Source: Tipula vernalis
Taxonomy: Eukaryota > Arthropoda > Insecta > Diptera > Tipulidae
Assembly (NCBI GenBank): GCA_958295665.1
Contig: OY282559.1
Location: 131,915,241 to 131,979,240 of the forward strand
Length of the DNA: 64,000 nt
Direction: 5' to 3'
Both the position numbers and the translations under genes were made by a program. A model generated the notes under the pieces. It did not search any database. It had not been told where the DNA came from and worked only from the letters and a program-made list of their open reading frames with translations. Positions 12,251 to 23,008 of this stretch are shown in pieces. Position 1 is the first letter of the stretch. Each line of letters opens with the position of its first letter.

Positions 12251-12733
12251 TCTCGTGGAGTTTTATGTATTCAATTTTTGCCATAAGTACCGTTATGTCA
12301 CCCTTGCCAGCTTTTGCTCATTTAAAAAATTGCTTTGCATTTTAAGCCCCTCGAATCAGTTGAATTTCTTAAATACTCACAAATGTTTTACTCAAGTAAT
12401 TGTTTGTTTTTAAATTCGTCAACATATTTACTAGTCTATTTCTAATAGTGTTATAAGCGTAATATCATCTAGTCCTAAAATACCACTCTACACATTCGCT
12501 CTAATTTTATGATAAGGAACAAATTATTTTTTAAAAGGTAAACAAAACTTATTACCCAACTTTAAAATTTTTATGATGTCCACAGGAATTTCCAAATTTG
12601 TCAAATTTACGACCCACTTTTCCTCGCCAATATTTCTTCCTTCAATTTGCCCTTGGGTTGGCTGAATCTGTGAATTGGGTTGCTGTATTGGTTCCGACAC
12701 AACTGGCATTTTACAAACCTCTGGGCACAACAT
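12250..12733 (-). pseudogene. Penelope-like element, N-terminal/early RT fragment
   Basis: The minus-strand frame 12733-12524 ends with WVVNLTNLEIP and LKLGNKFCLP, which resembles the conserved segment upstream of the reverse transcriptase in arthropod Penelope-like elements. Decayed continuations further along the minus strand read NRLVNMLTNLK..NNYLSKT and KAGKGDITVLMAKIEYIK. The latter resembles the family's KADKGNxTVxMxKxxYI block. The RT core (YxDD) and GIY-YIG endonuclease are absent, and stops interrupt the frame after 12524. Confidence 0.55.
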
Positions 12734-13711
12734 ATTCGAAAATTTTGTAATGTGCCGTTTCTTAACTTCTTCGTCATCTCACGACGGCTCTTATTTAAAC
12801 GAATAATTTTGACGAAAGTTTCATTAATTTAACATTTAATTATTGCAAAATTGTACAAAAGTTTTACACAACATACATACACACATATTGATTTTTCTGT
12901 ATATCAATATCATCATCATCAATATCATACGGTAACAAGAGTGTTTAAAACCTAAATACACAGTGCGCGGCAATTTTTAATTAACTCAGTAAATTAAAAT
13001 TTATTATAGGCACAAATCAGTGGCATGGAAAATGTATATCTTCTGCTATGTTACCGGCACAAACGGAAAATTCTCCTTTTATCTAATTTTTGGGAGCAGG
13101 TGATGAAATTTTTGTGTTCATATAAACGTGAATATTTAATTTGTGTATGAGTATGTTATGATATTATTGAACCAAACATTTTCTATAAGTACGTGACTTG
13201 AAGAAATAAAATCAACAAGTCTATCGCTAAGTTCAAGATTATGGTTATGAGTACGCTGTAGGTCAAAAATGGTCTCGCTAATTAAATGACACAATAATGT
13301 TTATATAATTAATGTCTTTTTGCACCCTTAGTCTGTCACCCGCAGACAAATCGGTGTTACACGACAGTTATGTTTCAGTTCAATGACTCTTAGTTGAAAT
13401 TTTTTTTTACTTCATCACTATAATACACACTATTTTTATATTCATGGCTTGGAACTTCCTTTGGTCAATTTTCAATTTATAAAAAATTTGTGAAATATCC
13501 AGGAAATTTCAAAGTATTTGTTAAATTATTACGACAACATTTTATAGATCTTCTAAATTTAAATTTGTTTCATTCTAATCTTATAACTTAAACTATTTTT
13601 CTGTTAAACTGAGTATTTTATAAATTTCAAATCGAACTCTAGTTACTTTAGAAAAACTTTCGTTATAAATTTGTTTTTTGTTTTGAAATTATAGTATAAA
13701 TTGTAACCTTC
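12734..13711. other. AT-rich sequence, possibly Penelope-like non-coding parts
   Basis: No gene seen. Because a Penelope-like coding fragment lies to the left on the minus strand and a Penelope-like terminus to the right on the plus strand, part of this may be element leader or pseudo-LTR sequence. I cannot mark boundaries. Confidence 0.35.
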
Positions 13712-13775
13712 ATAGTGACAGGATGTGTCGTCGAAACGTCGGTTTTTAAAAAAAAAAAAAATCATTAAAAAATAA
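13712..13775 (+). ncRNA. Penelope-like 3' end with hammerhead-like remnant
   Basis: A GACA...TGTC mini-hairpin is followed by GTCGAAACGTCGG (ending near 13742) and an A-rich tail. Penelope-like elements are known to carry hammerhead ribozyme motifs (CTGATGA-stem-CGAAAC) near their ends, and the CGAAACGTCGG half fits. The CTGATGA half is poorly preserved, so catalysis is unlikely. The orientation is opposite to the coding fragment at 12250-12733, so it may belong to another copy. Confidence 0.35.
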
Positions 13776-13824
13776 GAATAAATAAACCTAAGAAACCAAC
13801 AAAATCATTTTATTATTTGTATAC

Positions 13825-13837
13825 AAAAGAAGCTTTG
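13825..13837. repeat. target-site duplication, left copy (LINE copy 1)
   Basis: AAAAGAAGCTTTG, identical to 17414-17426 immediately after the poly(A)-type tail of the LINE. Fixes the insertion point of the 5'-truncated copy. Confidence 0.9.
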
Positions 13838-16800
13838 TACGACAGAAATTTGACGCTTCAAGAGATACAGTTACCCGCTTTTGAGGTGATTGAAGCAATT
13901 GCCGCCTCAACAACGAATTTGGAAAGAAATCTGTTACTAGTGAGCGTGTATGTAACCCAGGTTCGTGATGAAGATGAAAGGAAAAAAGCCTTTAGTGATT
14001 TTAAAAAATTGTTGGAGTGGGTGAGAGATAAAAGTGACCTGATTGTATGTAGAGATATGAATGCGCATGCGAGAATGTGGGGTTGTTTGGACAATTGCGC
14101 AAGAGGATAGCAGTTGGTCGACTTGATTCAAGACTCCGATATGGTGCTCTTGAATGATGGAAGGCCAACTAGAATGGCGAATATGGGAGGCACGACCAGC
14201 GCAATATTTTTGTTTATGACAACTATTGAACTGGCCTGTCGGGTCACTTAGAATGTTGAAGAAGAGAATTTGGGTGGTGATCATTTCATGATCATGCATG
14301 ATAATCGAGTGTTTAGGAAAAAACGTGAATTAATGAATAATAGGAAATGGGTGAATCAAATGAATGAGATTCTCGGAGAAAATAAAATAAATCAAAGCCA
14401 GTTAGAGAGTGAAATTGAACGGGTAAATAAATTGTGTACAAAAATTGTGGATATGAAAGAGATTAATGTGAATGGTTGGTGGAACAATGTAGTTCAATAC
14501 TGGTATGAAAGAAAGCGAATAGCCTTGCGTGAATTTAATAGGAATAAGAGTAGTGAGAATAAGATTATGTATGGTAAAATGAATGGTAAATTGAAAAAGG
14601 CTATTCGCAGAGGAAAAAGGAAAAGTTGGCGGGAATATGTATCGCAAATGACACATAGAACCACAACTAAGGATGTATGGAGTTTGTTTAATAGGGTGAA
14701 TGGTAAACATTTTAAGGTGAGCAATGTGGTGTGTGAGAACAGAGAAAAAGGTGAAGAATTTGTAAGAATGGTATTGAATGTAAGCAATGATTTGAATGTA
14801 ATAAATGAAGTTGATAGAATGAGTAGAAATGTAAGAATGGGTTGTATGTATGAATGGGGAGAGTTCCTGAGAGTGTTAGATAGATCAAAATCTACCACTC
14901 CAGGGACGAACCGAGTAAGTTATGAAATGATTCGGTTGTTGAGTGACTCAGCAAAGCATAATTTGCTTGAGATACTCAACAAAGTGTGGATGGGTTCAAA
15001 AATACCGGACAAATGGAAAGAGAGCAGCGTGGTTCCTATCCCTAAACGGGATAGAGATCCAGATGTGGCAACAAATTATCGAGGCATATGTATGTTGAAT
15101 GTTCTTATAAAAATCTTAAATGGAATGATAAAAGAGCGCATGGAAGATTTTGTGAATGAAAATAATTTGTTGCCATCGACAACATTTGGATTTCGAAAGA
15201 ACCACTCTGCAATTGAGTGTGTGGAAAAGTTTGTTTGGGAAGTAAGAAAGGATAATTTGAAAGCTGTTGCGGTATTTTTGGACATCGAAAGAGCTTATGA
15301 TTATGTGGTTCCGTGGAAATTACAACAAATTCTATCGAATTTTGGATTTTCGCGGAAAGTATGTATGTGGATAAGAGATTTTGTGACTAAGAGAAAAATG
15401 GTTCTGAATGGAAGTGGTTTTAGGTTGGAGGGAGTTGCAAATGTTGGACTTTCGCAAGGAAGTAAAATATCTCCAGCTCTGTTCAACCTATATACCAGCG
15501 AGATACACCACATCAATATACAGACAATCAAATCGTTCTGCAATTTGCAGACGATTTTGTAGTAATTGGAAAAGGGAGAAGTATTGATGTGGCGGCTTAA
15601 AGAGCGCAAAAGGGGGTAGATGATTTAATGCTAAAACTTAAAATGTTGAATCTGAGAGTGAATCTTAATAAGTGTGCTTATATGAGTTTCAGAACAAACG
15701 TTGCAAATGTTAATATAAGTGTTGATAGTCAAAGTATTGAACAAGTAAATACGTACAGGTATTTGGGTATTTGGATTGATAGACGTATGCATTTTGGGAA
15801 GCACATGAAGATTTTGGCAGATAACTGCAAGGAACGTTTAAATGTGGTTAAACGGGTGAGCAAACCTAAATGGGGCGCTCATCCGAGTGTGACTGACATG
15901 TTAAGGAAGGCCCTTATATCCTCCAAAATTGGATATGGTATTAGTGTGTATGGGAATGGTTCGAAAGGGGCTTTTAGCCAATTAATGAAAGTAGAAAATG
16001 CATGTGCAAGAGTGGTATTGGGGGCGATTAACTCAACCCCAATACACACTCTGTGGTCTGAAATGGGTGATTCACCTCTCGATTACAAGAGAGAGTGGAT
16101 CACAGTGAGAGATTCGGTGAGAATGATAACAAAGAAAAATGAGTTTTGGAACGAGATGATAATAAGATTACAAAATAGGACGGTGTACAAACCGACATAT
16201 AGAACTAGCATTGCACTTGAAAATTTGAACATGTTTCTGAGTATAGGCAATGCTGGTCCGCAACCCGTTCCTAATAATCTTACTGTATATTTGAATATGG
16301 AGGAATTTAATAAGGGAATGAATGAAGTTATCGCTAAAATTATGTTTGGGAAAATCAGTCAGCGGTATGTGCAAGATGATATAGTTTATACAGATGCTAG
16401 TGTGAATGAGAATGGAGTGGGTGTTGGTGTATTTATGCCTGGTAAGAATGTTGAAAAGTATTTTAAAGTGGATAAAAGCATCTGTATAATGAACGCTGAA
16501 CTGATTGGAGTATTTGAAGGAATTAAACTGGCTGTGAATGAAGGGGAAAGGAAAATAGTAATATTTTCCGATTCTCAGAGTGGATTATGTTTGCTAAAAT
16601 GTGGAGGTGGAAGGGAAGGCAATGTGTATGTTGATCTTATTTTTGAATGCGTTCGAGACTGTCAACGTGATGTGACCATACAATGGATCCCATCACATAG
16701 ACAGATCGAAGGGAATGAAAGAGCCGATATGTTAGCAAAAAAGGGTACATTGAATGATATGGTTCAGGAGTAAGAAAGGAAGGATGCAAGAGACGTACTT

Positions 16801-17154
16801 TGAATGTTTCAGATGAATCTGTGGAGAAAATGGGAGGGTGAATTTAACGAGAAAAGTCAAACGAAAGGAATGAAGTACAGAGTGCTCCGTGGTACTCCTT
16901 TGAGAACTCTGTTCTTTAAGGAGCTCAAAGGAGATACGCGAATGTTGCGAACTGCTGAAAGAATCAGGCTGAACCATGGAAACTGGAAGGAATGCTTGTG
17001 GAAACGTCATTTGAGTGAGGACAAAGATTGTGAGTTGTGTGGAAGTGTGGAGGATGTTGAACATCTCATATTGGCTTGTCCCAGATATAGCCAATATAGA
17101 TCTAAGTTCAACATCCTTCGGAATGCAAGAAATCTAAGTGAATTAATGAATTAG
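13838..17154 (+). pseudogene. LINE ORF2 (EN-RT-RNase H), broken copy 1
   Basis: Reads from mid-endonuclease through RT, RNase H and a C-terminal zinc finger, in several frames. Visible lesions are a stop at about 14108 just after the endonuclease DMNAH motif, a frameshift before 14270, a frameshift at about 15515 upstream of the RT FADD motif (ADDFVV, about 15550), a stop at about 15598, and a stop/frameshift at 16774. RNase H is well preserved in 15628-16773: YTDAS, then NAEL, FSDSQ and WIPSH...NERAD. The last frame (16804-17154) holds a C-x2-C...H-x4-C finger (CELC...HLILAC). RNase H argues against Jockey or CR1 clades. Confidence 0.88.
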
Positions 17155-17413
17155 GGTGGTTATTTGGCTTATAAGGAAATGTATGAATTTATTAGGATGA
17201 GTGGAATAACAATTTAATATGAAACAACTATTTACTAGCTGATGGAATATGTGAAGGGATAATCCGGTTCTTTTTAAGAGTGAGGAAAATATTATTAAAA
17301 ATGTAATTTGAACTAAAATATGTAAACAGAAAATTATAAATATGATTTTTGGCGATATGGCTCTTTTTTTATGTAGGAGCCAAGCCTAATAAAAAAAAAA
17401 AAAAAATAAAAAA
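13838..17413 (+). mobile_element. 5'-truncated RNase-H-bearing LINE, copy 1
   Basis: A non-LTR retrotransposon of the I superfamily in the broad sense (endonuclease, RT, RNase H; clade not assigned). It starts abruptly in the middle of the endonuclease, as expected from incomplete target-primed reverse transcription. It ends in an A-rich tail (about 17390-17413) and is flanked by a perfect 13-bp TSD. Most of its coding part is closely similar to the copies at 18-21 kb and 21-23 kb. Confidence 0.92.
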
Positions 17414-17426
17414 AAAAGAAGCTTTG
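17414..17426. repeat. target-site duplication, right copy (LINE copy 1)
   Basis: AAAAGAAGCTTTG, the partner of 13825-13837. Confidence 0.9.
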
Positions 17427-17484
17427 AACATTTTTCTATTATTAAAATGATATTTCTTTTAAAACCAACCTTTTAAACCAATCA

Positions 17485-18010
17485 AATTCGAAACACGCAG
17501 AAAGCATTTGACATTTTAACATATTTGACCATGAGCACATTTTATTAAGGATTTTGACAACAACAACAAATTACATTAAATTACAGATTTGTTATAAGTA
17601 GGGTTACAAAAGCTAGAATATGAAATCAAACTTTCTAAAATGTTTTTCTATTTTTAAATATTTATATTTAGGTTGTTCTAAATTTAAAAGCTTATAAAAG
17701 TTTGCGCATTTTTCCAAAACAAACCTTAGTTTCCTGTTAGCGCCAACATACATTAATTTTTGTTAATAATTTGATAATCAACCACGAAACACGCAGGAAT
17801 TTCAACAACAAAAATTTGACAACAACCAATTATATTAAAATATAGATTTGTTATAATAAGGATTAAAATTGCTAGAATCTGAAGCCGAATTACTTAAAAT
17901 GGTTCTCTTTGTATGTAGATGGCTCTAAACTAAAAAGCTCATAACGCTCTGTACAAATTATGAATTTAATATAATAAGAGTTTAAAAAGCAAATCAATCT
18001 GAAATCACAT
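17485..18010 (+). repeat. diverged tandem repeat (~290 bp unit) upstream of LINE ORF1
   Basis: Two diverged units start with GAAACACGCAG (about 17491) and CGAAACACGCAGG (about 17784). Each continues with TTTGACAACAAC, then ATAGATTTGTTATAA or a close variant, then AAA(A/T)TGCTAGAAT or a close variant, then a GAA...CTTAAAATG-like segment. A partial third unit (about 17957-18010) repeats only the middle. They lie directly before the LINE copy that retains ORF1. They could be promoter-like 5' monomers of that element or an older host tandem repeat. Confidence 0.6.
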
Positions 18011-18185
18011 TCGATTGTCAACCTTTGTGGCGTATAGAGCGAAATACAAAATAAAAATAAAAATTAAGTGAGTTCAAAATATTGAAAAAGATTGTGATAT
18101 TAGTGCTGTCCAAATTTGATAAGCGCAATTTTGCGCAGTGGTTAAATTTAATACCTGTTTAAAACAAGGTTGTGGATCAGTAAAA

Positions 18186-19230
18186 ATGGATAGTTTAAGA
18201 CAAAACACTGTAAAAGTACAGCTTCAAAAGACAGATGCTAAGCCAGCAGATCAAGAAATGATGCAATTTGTCTTGAACAATGGGCTAACGGCTAAAGATA
18301 TACATACGCTGTATCAGGATTTGTACGAGCGGTGTATTTATATAAAGTTTAACAATGAACAGAGGTATATTGAATTTTTACGAGAAACACATGTTTTGAC
18401 GTTCAATTATAATAATGGAACATCAACCGAGGTAACAGTAAAAGGAGCAAGTGGAATAATGCGGTACGTGAGGGTATTCAATTTACCACCAGAAATAACA
18501 GACAAAGCATTGAGTGAGGCCATGCATCGTTTTGGCAATATATTGTCAACACGACGGGAAAAGTTTGGTGTTAATTCACTTCTACCCGTTTTTTCGGGAG
18601 TAAGAGGAGTATATATAGAGATCGAGAAGGAAATACCACAATTTATATATATTCATAACATTAAAGCAAGAATATTTTACGACGGCATGAAAGAGAGATG
18701 TTACAAATGCGGAGAAGATTCACACAAAAAATCAGAATGTCCACTTTTAAATAACACCAACAATTTAGCAGAACAACAGCTACAACAACAAACACAACAA
18801 CCACAAGAACCAGATGAACAACATTTACACACGCAAGGACAATCACAACATGTACAACAAACAAGCACGGTCGACAAAAATACAGTACAATCAATTACCA
18901 CTCAAGAACGAGTTAAGTATAGCGATGTAGCAAAAATTAACATTTTACATGCAGAGGCAGAAAACAAAATCGAAGCAATCAGAAAAATGGTTAAGAGAGA
19001 AAAACAGAAACAGATTCGTCGTGTATGGACACAGAAAATGAAGATGTGTCAGTAAACGTTAATTTAAATAAACGCGGTCGACCTAACAAAAAAACTCGGT
19101 ACACAAGTACAAAAAACCGTATAGCGTTCATGGACATAACAGCACAACGTTGAATACGGGCGTTAACAATGAAAATTTTATTGTACCACAAACACCGATG
19201 AAACCAGATAATAATGCACATCATAAATAA
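18186..19230 (+). pseudogene. LINE ORF1 (gag-like, CCHC zinc knuckle), frameshifted
   Basis: The first ATG in frame is at 18186, and the frame stays open to 19055. An RRM-like region (YVRVFNLPPEITDKALSEAM, about residues 90-115) precedes one CCHC knuckle, CYKCGEDSHKKSEC (about 172-185), and then a Gln/His-rich stretch. The stop at 19055 looks secondary. Another frame from about 19025 continues with sensible sequence including KRGRPNKK, an AT-hook-like core. A third frame from about 19105 runs to a stop at 19228-19230. Two frameshifts near the C-terminus are therefore likely. The product would bind element RNA and DNA in the retrotransposition particle. Confidence 0.75.
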
Positions 19231-19456
19231 ATAATAAAAATCAATATTACGTACACATGAAACTCGGCAGCAGTACAAAAAATGGGACAACAACTCGCAA
19301 CATCAACATCCATATGAAGGATGCAACATAAGTAATTTCATGCAACAAAATTTTATTGTTTCATTAAAATTTATTTTTGTTAAATTTTGGAAGCGGATAC
19401 TCCCGGACAGATTTTTAATTGGTATGCATAGATTGTTATTGGGGTGAATGTGAGAC

Positions 19457-21184
19457 ATGAGTGAAAGGATTATTGTTGGCCAGATAAATATACAAAGTTT
19501 TTATGCCAAAAAAAATATGTTGGAAAATTATCTGGCCAAGAATAATGTGAATGTGATGCTTATAAGCGAAACGTGGGAAAGAATGAACAAGACGTTAAAT
19601 GTGAGAGGGTACAGATTTCTTTCCAAACCAAGAAATGATGGTTATGGTGGAGTGGCTATAATGTACGCCAGAAATATAACGCTCAAAGAGGTTCAGTTAC
19701 CCGCTTTTGAGGTGATTGAAGCAATAGCCGCCTCAACAACGAATTTGGAAAGAAATATGTTACTAGTGAGCGTGTATGTAACCCAGGTTCGTGATGAAGA
19801 TGAAAGGAAAAAAGCCTTGAGTGATTTTAAAAAATTGTTTGAGTGGGTGAAAGATAAAAGTGACCTGATTGTATGTGGAGATATGAATGCGCATGCGAGA
19901 ATGTGTGGTTGTTTAGACAATTGCGCAAGAGGAAAACAGTTGGCCGACCTGATTCAAGACTCCGATATGGTGCTCTTGAATGATGGAAGGCCAACTAGAA
20001 TGGCGAATGTGGGAGGCACGGCCAGCGCAATAGATTTGTCTATGACAACTATTGAACTGGCCTGCCGGGTCACTTGGAATGTTGAAGAAGAGAATTTGGG
20101 TGGTGATCATTTCATGATCAAAATGATCATGAATGATAATCGAGTGTTTAGGAAAAAACGTGAATTAATGAATAATAGGAAATGGGTGAATCAAATGAAT
20201 GAGATTCTCGGAGAAAATGAAATAAATCAAAGCCAGTTAGAGAGTGAAATTGAACGGGTAAATAAATTGTGTACAAAAATTGTGGATATGAAAGAGATTA
20301 ATGTGAATGGTTGGTGGAACAATGAAGGTATGAAAGAAAGCGAATAGCCTTGCGTGAATTTAATAGGAATAAGAGTAGTGAGAATAAGATTATGTATGGT
20401 AAAATGAATGGAAAATTGAAAAAGGCTATTCGCAGAGGAAAAAGGAAAAGTTGGCGGGAATATGTGTCCCAAATGACACATAGAACCACAACTAAGGATG
20501 TATGGAGTCTGTTTAATAGGGTGAATGGTAAATACTTTAATGTGAGCAATGTGGTATGTGAGAACAGAGAAAAAGGTGAAGAATTTATAAGAATGATATT
20601 GAATGTAAGCAATGATTTGAATGTAATAAATGAAGTTGATAGAATGAGTAGAAATGAAAGAATGGATTGTATGTATGAATGGGGAGAGTTCCTGAGAGTG
20701 TTAGATAGATCAAAATCTACCACTCCAGGGACAAACCGAGTAAGTTATAAGATGATTCGATTGTTGAGTGACTCAGCAAAGCATAATTTGCTTGAGATAC
20801 TCAACAAAGTGTGGATGGGTTCAAAAATACCGGACAAATGGAAAGAGAGCAGGGTGGTTCCTATCCCTAAACGGGATAGAGATCCAGATGTGGCAACAAA
20901 TTATCGAGGCATATGTATGTTGAATGTTTTTATAAAAATCTTAAATGGAATGATAAAAGAGCGCATGGAAGATTTTGTGAATGAAAATAATTTGTTGCCA
21001 TCGACAACATTTGGATTTCGAAAGAACCACTCTGCAATTGAGTGTGTGGAAAAGTTTGTTTGGGAAGTAAGAAAGGATAATTTGAAAGCTGTTGCGGTAT
21101 TTTTGGACATCGAAAGAGCTTATGATTATGTGGTTCCGTGGAAATTACAACAAATTCTATCGAATTTTGGATTTTCACGGAAAG
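19457..21184 (+). pseudogene. LINE ORF2, copy 2: complete endonuclease, partial RT
   Basis: The ATG at 19457 opens a complete APE-type endonuclease: GQINIQS near the start, SETW, the ICGD-like VCGDMNAH, and GGDHF near the end. The frame stops at 20347 because 11 bases present in the other two copies are missing near 20326. The RT frame resumes at 20350 and runs through TPGTNRVSY, YRGICML and TTFGFRKNHSA to FSRK, where the element breaks off before its catalytic FADD box. It is non-functional as it stands. Confidence 0.85.
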
Positions 21185-23008
21185 AAAACCACATTTAAAC
21201 GTTCCTTGCAGTTATCTGCCAAAATGTTCATATGCTTCCCAAAATTCATACGTCTATCAATCCAAATACCCAAATACCTGTACGCATTTACTTGTTCAAT
21301 ACTTTGACTATCAACACTTATATTAACATTTGCAACGTTTGTTCTGAAACTCATATAAGCACACTTATTAGGATTCACTCTCAGATTCAACATTTTAAGG
21401 TTTTGTATTAAATCATCTACCCCTTTTTGCGCTCTTTGAGCCGCCACATCAATATTTCTCCCTTTTCCAATTACTACAAAATCGTCTGCAAATAGCAGAA
21501 CGATTTGGTTGTCTGCATTGATGTGGTGTATCTCGCTGGTATATAGGTTGAAAAGAGCTCGCGATATTTTACTTGCTTGAGGAAGTCCAATATTTGCAAC
21601 TCCCTCCAACCTAAAACCACTTCCATTCAGAACCATTTTCCTCTCAGTCATAAAATCTTTTATCCACATATAAACTTTCCGTGAAAATATAAAATTCGAG
21701 AGAATTTGTTGTAATTTCCACGGTGCCACATAATCATAAGCTCTTTCAATGCCCAAGAATACCGCAACAGCTTTTATATTATCCTTTCTTACTTCCCAAA
21801 CAAACTTTTCCACACACTCGATTGCAGAGTGGTTCTTTCGAAATCCAAATGTTGTCGATGGCAACAAATGACTTTCATTCACAAAATCTTCTATTCGTTC
21901 TTTCATTATTTCATTTAAAATTTTTATAAAAACATTTAACATACATATGCCTCGATAATTTGTTGCCACACTTGGATTTCTATCCCGTTTAGGGATGGGA
22001 ACCACCCTGCTCTCTTTCCATTTATCCGGTATTTTTGAACCCATCCACACTTTGTTGAGTATCTCAAGCAAATTATCTTTTGCTGAGTCACTCAACAACC
22101 GAATCATTTTGTAACTTACTCGGTTCGTCCCTGGAGTGGTAGATATTGATCTATCTAACACCCTCAGGAACTCTCCCCATTCATACTTACAATCCATTCT
22201 TTCATTTCTACTCATTCTATCAAATTTATTTATTACATTCAAATCATTGCTTACATTCAATATCATTCTCATAAATTCTTCACCTTTTTCTCTGTTCTCA
22301 CATACCACATTGCTTACATTAAAATGTTTACCATTCACCCTATTAAACAAACTCCATACATCCTTAGTTGTGGTTCTATGTGTCATTTGGGACACATATT
22401 CCCGCCAACTTTTCCTTTTTGCTCTGCGAATAGCCTTTTTCAATTTTCCATTCATTTTACCATACATAATCTTATTCTCACTACTCCTATTCCTATTAAA
22501 TTCACGCAAGGCTATTCGCTTTCTTTCATACCAGAATTGAACTTCATTATTCCACCAACCATTCACATTAATCTCTTTCATGTCCACAATTTTTATACAC
22601 AATTTATTTATCCGTTCAATTTCACTATCTAACTGGCTTTGATTTATTTCATTTTCTCCGAGAATCTCATTCATCTCATTCACCCATTTCCTGTTATTCA
22701 TTAATTCACGTTTTTTCCTAAACACTCGATTATCATTCATTATCATTTTGACCATGAAATGATCCCCACCCAAATTCTCTTCTTCAACATTCCAAGTGAC
22801 CCGGCAGGCCAGTTCAATAGTTGTCATAGACAAATCTATTGCGCTGGCCGTGCCTCCCACATTCGCCATTCTAGTTGGCCTTCCATCACTCAAGAGCACC
22901 ATATCGGAGTCTTGAATCAGGTTGGCAAACTGTTTTCCTCTTACGCAATTGTCTAAACAACCCCACATTCTCGCATGCGCATTCATATCTCCACATACAA
23001 TCAGGTCA
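19861..23008. repeat. long inverted repeat made of two LINE copies (arms ~1.33 kb)
   Basis: The left arm, 19861-21184, and the right arm, 21675-23008, are the same LINE segment in opposite orientation. Lengths are 1324 and 1334 bp; the 11-nt deletion in the left arm accounts for most of the difference. The spacer is 490 bp. The arms carry many private substitutions, so they come from two different element copies rather than one folded molecule. A transcript through both would form a long hairpin. Confidence 0.85.
21187..23008 (-). pseudogene. LINE ORF2, copy 3, inverted fragment with an open 612-codon frame
   Basis: The minus strand runs from mid-endonuclease (DLIVCGDMNAH, at 23013-22975) through the whole RT, including the FADDFVV box near 21480, to NAYRYLGIW and KERLNV. 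The frame is uninterrupted from 23013 to 21175, but it begins within the endonuclease and ends before RNase H. It lacks a start region, 3' UTR and tail, so it is a fragment rather than an insertion by normal 3' priming. The first few codons come from flanking DNA. Confidence 0.88.

Larger units (their letters stand above)
18060..21184 (+). mobile_element. RNase-H-type LINE, copy 2 (ORF1 plus 5' half of ORF2)
   Basis: The only copy here that retains ORF1 and the start of ORF2. It breaks off inside the RT just after FSRK (21184) and is joined, through two extra bases, to an inverted copy. Its 5' boundary is uncertain; 18060 is an estimate placed between the diverged tandem repeats and ORF1. No TSD or tail is visible because the 3' half is missing. 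Confidence 0.8.

Noticed and set aside
13858..14898. Minus-strand frames opposite the LINE ORF2 (similarly at 20227-20723 and, on plus, 22136-22632)
   Set aside because: They are shadows of the LINE coding strand, repeated at each copy with Ile/Leu/Phe/Ser-rich composition and no motif.
18661..18901. Cys/Val-rich minus-strand frames opposite LINE ORF1
   Set aside because: They arise from the CAA-rich Gln stretch read backwards. No independent evidence of coding.
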